From Acinetobacter populi (GTDB lineage: Bacteria > Pseudomonadota > Gammaproteobacteria > Pseudomonadales > Moraxellaceae), in assembly GCF_002174125.1 (NCBI RefSeq), contig NZ_NEXX01000001.1, positions 620,001 through 684,000 on the forward strand: DNA of 64,000 nucleotides. Direction: 5' to 3'. Positions 61,447-64,000 of the stretch are shown here, piece after piece. The position numbers were made by a program, and so were the translations under genes. The notes under the pieces are model-generated. The model searched no databases. It was not told the DNA's origin and was given only the letters and a program-made list of their open reading frames with translations. Positions within the stretch are counted from its first letter, which is position 1. Every line of letters begins with the position of its first letter.

Positions 61447-63429
61447 TTAATCCCAATCTATGCCAATTTTTGGTTTTTCAATGCCATCTTCACGCTCAAA
61501 AGACCAGACTTTCTGGCGCTGATCACCTCGTCGATGCAGAGTTTCATGGCACAAGCCTGATGGCAAATCACTGAGGAAATAACCTGTCACCACACGTCCA
61601 AGTGGATCAAGCTGATCCTTAACCCAGGTAAATAAATTCTGACGGGTAATAATCAGCTCATTTTGTGCCCGGGTTAAAGCCACATACAGCACACGACGTT
61701 CTTCTTCAACCTCATCAAAATCGCCTTGTGAACGGGCATGTGGAAACTGCCCGACTGAAGCATTGGCAACATAGCACACTTGTCGTTCTGTACCTTTGGC
61801 AGAATGAATGGTAATCAGGGTGACCACATCTTTATCTTTTTCCCGTTCGACTTCACTATGCGAAATCGGTTCCAGTACATATTCTTCAATAAAAGCGGCA
61901 ACATTCATATGTCGCTCTGCCAGCTGCTTAACCAGCTCAAAATCGCGTTGTCGTCGTGACCAGTCTTGATTACGATAATTATGCTCAAGCTGCTCTTGTA
62001 AGGCTGTCAGCGCAACCTCCAGACTTTTACTGACTAGATGCTGTATCTGTAATAATTGTTGAAAGGCAGCAATGGCAATTGCCGGCACTTTGCTAAATTT
62101 TTTTAAGCGGGTCAGACAATCTTCCAGCGTATCAAACTGCAAGAACTCCGAAGCCAGACGGCTTGCGCCGACATCACCAACGCCATTCCACAGGGTTAAA
62201 AAGCGCATCCATGCCAACTCATCTTTATGATTGGCAACGATCCTGAGCATACTTAGCACATCTTTGACATGCGCCGATTCCAAAAGCTTAACCCCACCAA
62301 TAAACTGATAGGGAATATCCGCAGCGACCAAGGCACTTTCAATTTGCCGTCCGGCAAAACCGGAACGAACCAGAATCATATGATCCTGCCAAGCACTGCC
62401 CTTTTTATGGCGTTTTTTTAAATCCTGTGCAATCCAGTTGGCTTCTTCAAATTCATTAGCCAGTGTATGTAATTGTGGTGCCAAACCTTTACCACGATAG
62501 GCTTGTAATTCTTTTTGATAATCCAGCGGACTAATTTTTAATAACCAGTTGGAAATATCCAAAATTTCCTGTGTCGAACGATAATTCCTTGCCAAGGTTA
62601 ATATTTGTGCATCAGGCACACGCTGTTGAAAGGCATGGATATTCTGAAAATCCGCACCCCGAAAGCCATAAATTGACTGCGCATCATCACCGACACAAAA
62701 CAGATGCGCTTTTCCAATAAAAGGTTTAAGCAACGACCACTGTAAGGGATTGGTATCCTGCATCTCATCAACCAATAGATAACGACAGCGATACAACACT
62801 TGATCCACCAGCGCTTCCGATTGATTTAAATATTTGGCCACATATTCCAGAATATCATCGTAATCCAGATAAGCCCGTTCCCGTTTTTGGCTTTCATAGG
62901 CTTTCATTACCGCAATAATCGGCTCTTTTAACTCCACCATATCAGGCAAATGTTTTGCCAATGCTTCGCTAAACTTAGTCTGTGTATTGCGAGTATAAGA
63001 ATATAAATCCAGCAATTGTGCCGCCTTGGGTAATTCATGCTGTTTATCCTTACCACGTAACAAGCGAAACATTAATACCTGATCATCACGGTCAATCACA
63101 TTAAATTGACCAAGATCAAAGGCTTTAGCATAACGTCTTAAGATACTCAAACAAAAGGTATGGAAAGTCGAAGCATGTAAACCCTGCGCCTGTATACCCA
63201 GATATTGTTCAACCCGGGTCACAATCTCACTGGCAGCACGCCGGGTAAAGGTCATGATCTGAATTTGTTCGGGTGGCACGCCCTGACTGATCAAATAGGC
63301 CGCACGAGCAACAATGGTTTTAGTTTTGCCACAGCCTGCCCCTGCCAATACCAATGTATTCTGTGCAGTGGTTGTGGCAGCCTGATATTGTTCGGGATTC
63401 AGTTCATCGAGTAGGCGTTGGATGGTCAT
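61447..63429 (-). CDS. UvrD/Rep-type superfamily 1 DNA helicase
   Basis: 660 residues from MTIQRLLDELNPEQYQ (an eight-codon extension is rejected because this ATG overlaps the upstream stop as ATGA). SF1A motifs: Q motif LNPEQYQA, AGAGCGKTKTIVARA (Walker A), IMTFTRRAASEI (Ia), LLVDEMQDTNPLQWSLL (II), VGDDAQSIYGFRGAD (III), LARNYRSTQEIL (IV), VTLITIHSAKGTERQVCYV (V), EEERRVLYVALTRAQNELII (VI). DEMQD replaces the usual DEFQD. Full-length and not an exact Rep or UvrD by eye, so no symbol. ATP-dependent 3'-5' unwinding in repair or replication restart. Confidence 0.92.
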   Translation of the reverse strand: MTIQRLLDELNPEQYQAATTTAQNTLVLAGAGCGKTKTIVARAAYLISQGVPPEQIQIMTFTRRAASEIVTRVEQYLGIQAQGLHASTFHTFCLSILRRYAKAFDLGQFNVIDRDDQVLMFRLLRGKDKQHELPKAAQLLDLYSYTRNTQTKFSEALAKHLPDMVELKEPIIAVMKAYESQKRERAYLDYDDILEYVAKYLNQSEALVDQVLYRCRYLLVDEMQDTNPLQWSLLKPFIGKAHLFCVGDDAQSIYGFRGADFQNIHAFQQRVPDAQILTLARNYRSTQEILDISNWLLKISPLDYQKELQAYRGKGLAPQLHTLANEFEEANWIAQDLKKRHKKGSAWQDHMILVRSGFAGRQIESALVAADIPYQFIGGVKLLESAHVKDVLSMLRIVANHKDELAWMRFLTLWNGVGDVGASRLASEFLQFDTLEDCLTRLKKFSKVPAIAIAAFQQLLQIQHLVSKSLEVALTALQEQLEHNYRNQDWSRRQRDFELVKQLAERHMNVAAFIEEYVLEPISHSEVEREKDKDVVTLITIHSAKGTERQVCYVANASVGQFPHARSQGDFDEVEEERRVLYVALTRAQNELIITRQNLFTWVKDQLDPLGRVVTGYFLSDLPSGLCHETLHRRGDQRQKVWSFEREDGIEKPKIGIDWD

Positions 63430-64000
63430 GCAGTTTGAATGGCGTCTTGGCAAATTTTTTCAAGTTTAACATGCCTAAACTCCGATGACTGAATTGAATA
63501 CAAGACATGTTGATGTAAAGGATGGCTATCAACGACCAAAGGATGAGCAAATTCCTGCTGAAATCGCATGCCTAAACGCTGCATTAATGTCCATGAGGGT
63601 TGATTTTGTTTCGCAGTAAATGCCATGATTTGCTGAAAATTCAGTATATTAAATCCTTGCTGCAATACTGCCTGCGCTGCTTCGAATGCCAAACCCTGAT
63701 GCCAAAACTCTGGCAGCAATCGCCAGCCAATTTCTACAGGACAGGCAAAACGCAATTCATATTGCGGATGATTGAGTCCGACAAATCCTACAAATTGCCC
63801 TGTATTTTTTAAACAAACTTTGTATAGGCCATAGCCCTGCTGCTGAATACGCTGTCTAATTTGCTGAAAAAAATCTTGATTTTGTGCTTTAGACAATTGA
63901 TTTAAAAAATAACGCATAACTTCCGGATTAGAATTTAAACGGTAAAATTGTACCTCATCGCAATCATTCCAATCAGTCAGAACCAAGCGATCTGTTTCAA
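63426..64000 (-). CDS. GNAT N-acetyltransferase (RimJ/RimL-like), 5' end cut by window
   Basis: 190 residues are visible; the frame stays open to the right edge, and the residues ETDRLVLTDW just before the edge are the typical GNAT beginning, so the true start is outside. Motifs: VMRYFLNQLSKAQN, GFVGLNHPQYELRFACPVEIGWRLLPEFWHQGLAFEAAQAVLQQGFN (acetyl-CoA binding; GLAFEA in place of R/QxxGxG/A), IMAFTAKQNQPSWTLMQRLGMRFQQEFAHPLV. Acetylates an unknown amine. Overlaps the helicase start by 4 bp (ATGA), so the two are co-translated. Confidence 0.88.
   Translation of the reverse strand, partial: ETDRLVLTDWNDCDEVQFYRLNSNPEVMRYFLNQLSKAQNQDFFQQIRQRIQQQGYGLYKVCLKNTGQFVGFVGLNHPQYELRFACPVEIGWRLLPEFWHQGLAFEAAQAVLQQGFNILNFQQIMAFTAKQNQPSWTLMQRLGMRFQQEFAHPLVVDSHPLHQHVLYSIQSSEFRHVKLEKICQDAIQTA

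Noticed and set aside
1..64000. tRNA, rRNA, prophage or toxin-antitoxin loci
   Set aside because: Scanned by eye for T-loop-like motifs, phage structural genes and small overlapping toxin/antitoxin pairs; none could be supported.

Overview
The window looks like a core-genome stretch of an Acinetobacter chromosome (Moraxellaceae, Gammaproteobacteria). This rests on moderate-to-low G+C, the run trpF-trpB ... trpA-accD-folC-SPOR protein, a BaeSR-type two-component system, rpmB-rpmG followed by a CPA2 antiporter, a coniferyl-aldehyde-dehydrogenase-like gene with its TetR neighbour, and the overall protein style. The species cannot be fixed by eye. I found no rRNA, tRNA, prophage, CRISPR array or intact insertion sequence. 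Both window edges cut genes: the SPOR gene on the left and a GNAT acetyltransferase on the right.

Layout. 1-10.5 kb (minus): tryptophan, fatty-acid and folate genes in tightly overlapping order (trpF-trpB, then trpA-accD-folC-SPOR). The two halves are separated by a 4.6-kb block with a thioesterase/HxlR pair and an AraC regulator/metal-dependent hydrolase/lipocalin-like set. 10.6-14.2 kb: a cobalamin riboswitch controlling btuB, then an ATP:cob(I)alamin adenosyltransferase and a glycerophosphodiesterase. 14.2-18.6 kb: META lipoprotein, acyl desaturase, SelO, SDR. 18.8-21.9 kb: a candidate small RNA, baeR-baeS and a divergent lipoprotein. 22-26 kb: two tandem acyl-CoA dehydrogenases. 26-36.5 kb: PsiE, RcnB-like, TcdA, PaiB, TatD, two DUF3298-type lipoproteins, prfC, rdgB and several small unknowns.

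36.5-51.9 kb: an AEC transporter, tatABC directly followed by a Tat-exported PhoX-type phosphatase, lgt, thyA-folA, DUF4105, msrA, and a LysR-controlled CoA-transferase/HMG-CoA-lyase-like/MFS operon. 52-54 kb: tonB-exbB-exbD. 54-58 kb: purU, TetR, coniferyl aldehyde dehydrogenase, rpmB-rpmG. 58-64 kb: CPA2 antiporter, a MITE-like inverted-repeat element, two small unknowns, a UvrD-type helicase and the partial acetyltransferase.

Functional links: vitamin B12 uptake and activation (riboswitch, btuB, adenosyltransferase) are powered by the TonB-ExbB-ExbD system in the same window. TatABC would export the adjacent PhoX, and Lgt would lipidate the several lipoproteins. thyA and folA form a folate/thymidylate unit. 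Three sites share the same PhoB-type promoter layout (two 7-mers with a 4-nt spacer, then a -10 about 10-11 nt downstream): before psiE, before phoX, and an orphan at 35.3 kb. The most novel-looking items are the candidate small RNA at 18.85 kb, the orphan Pho-like promoter, the putative 3-hydroxy-3-methylglutarate-type catabolic operon with an inverted repeat over its first ribosome-binding site, and the 272-bp MITE-like element. All regulatory calls were made by eye.
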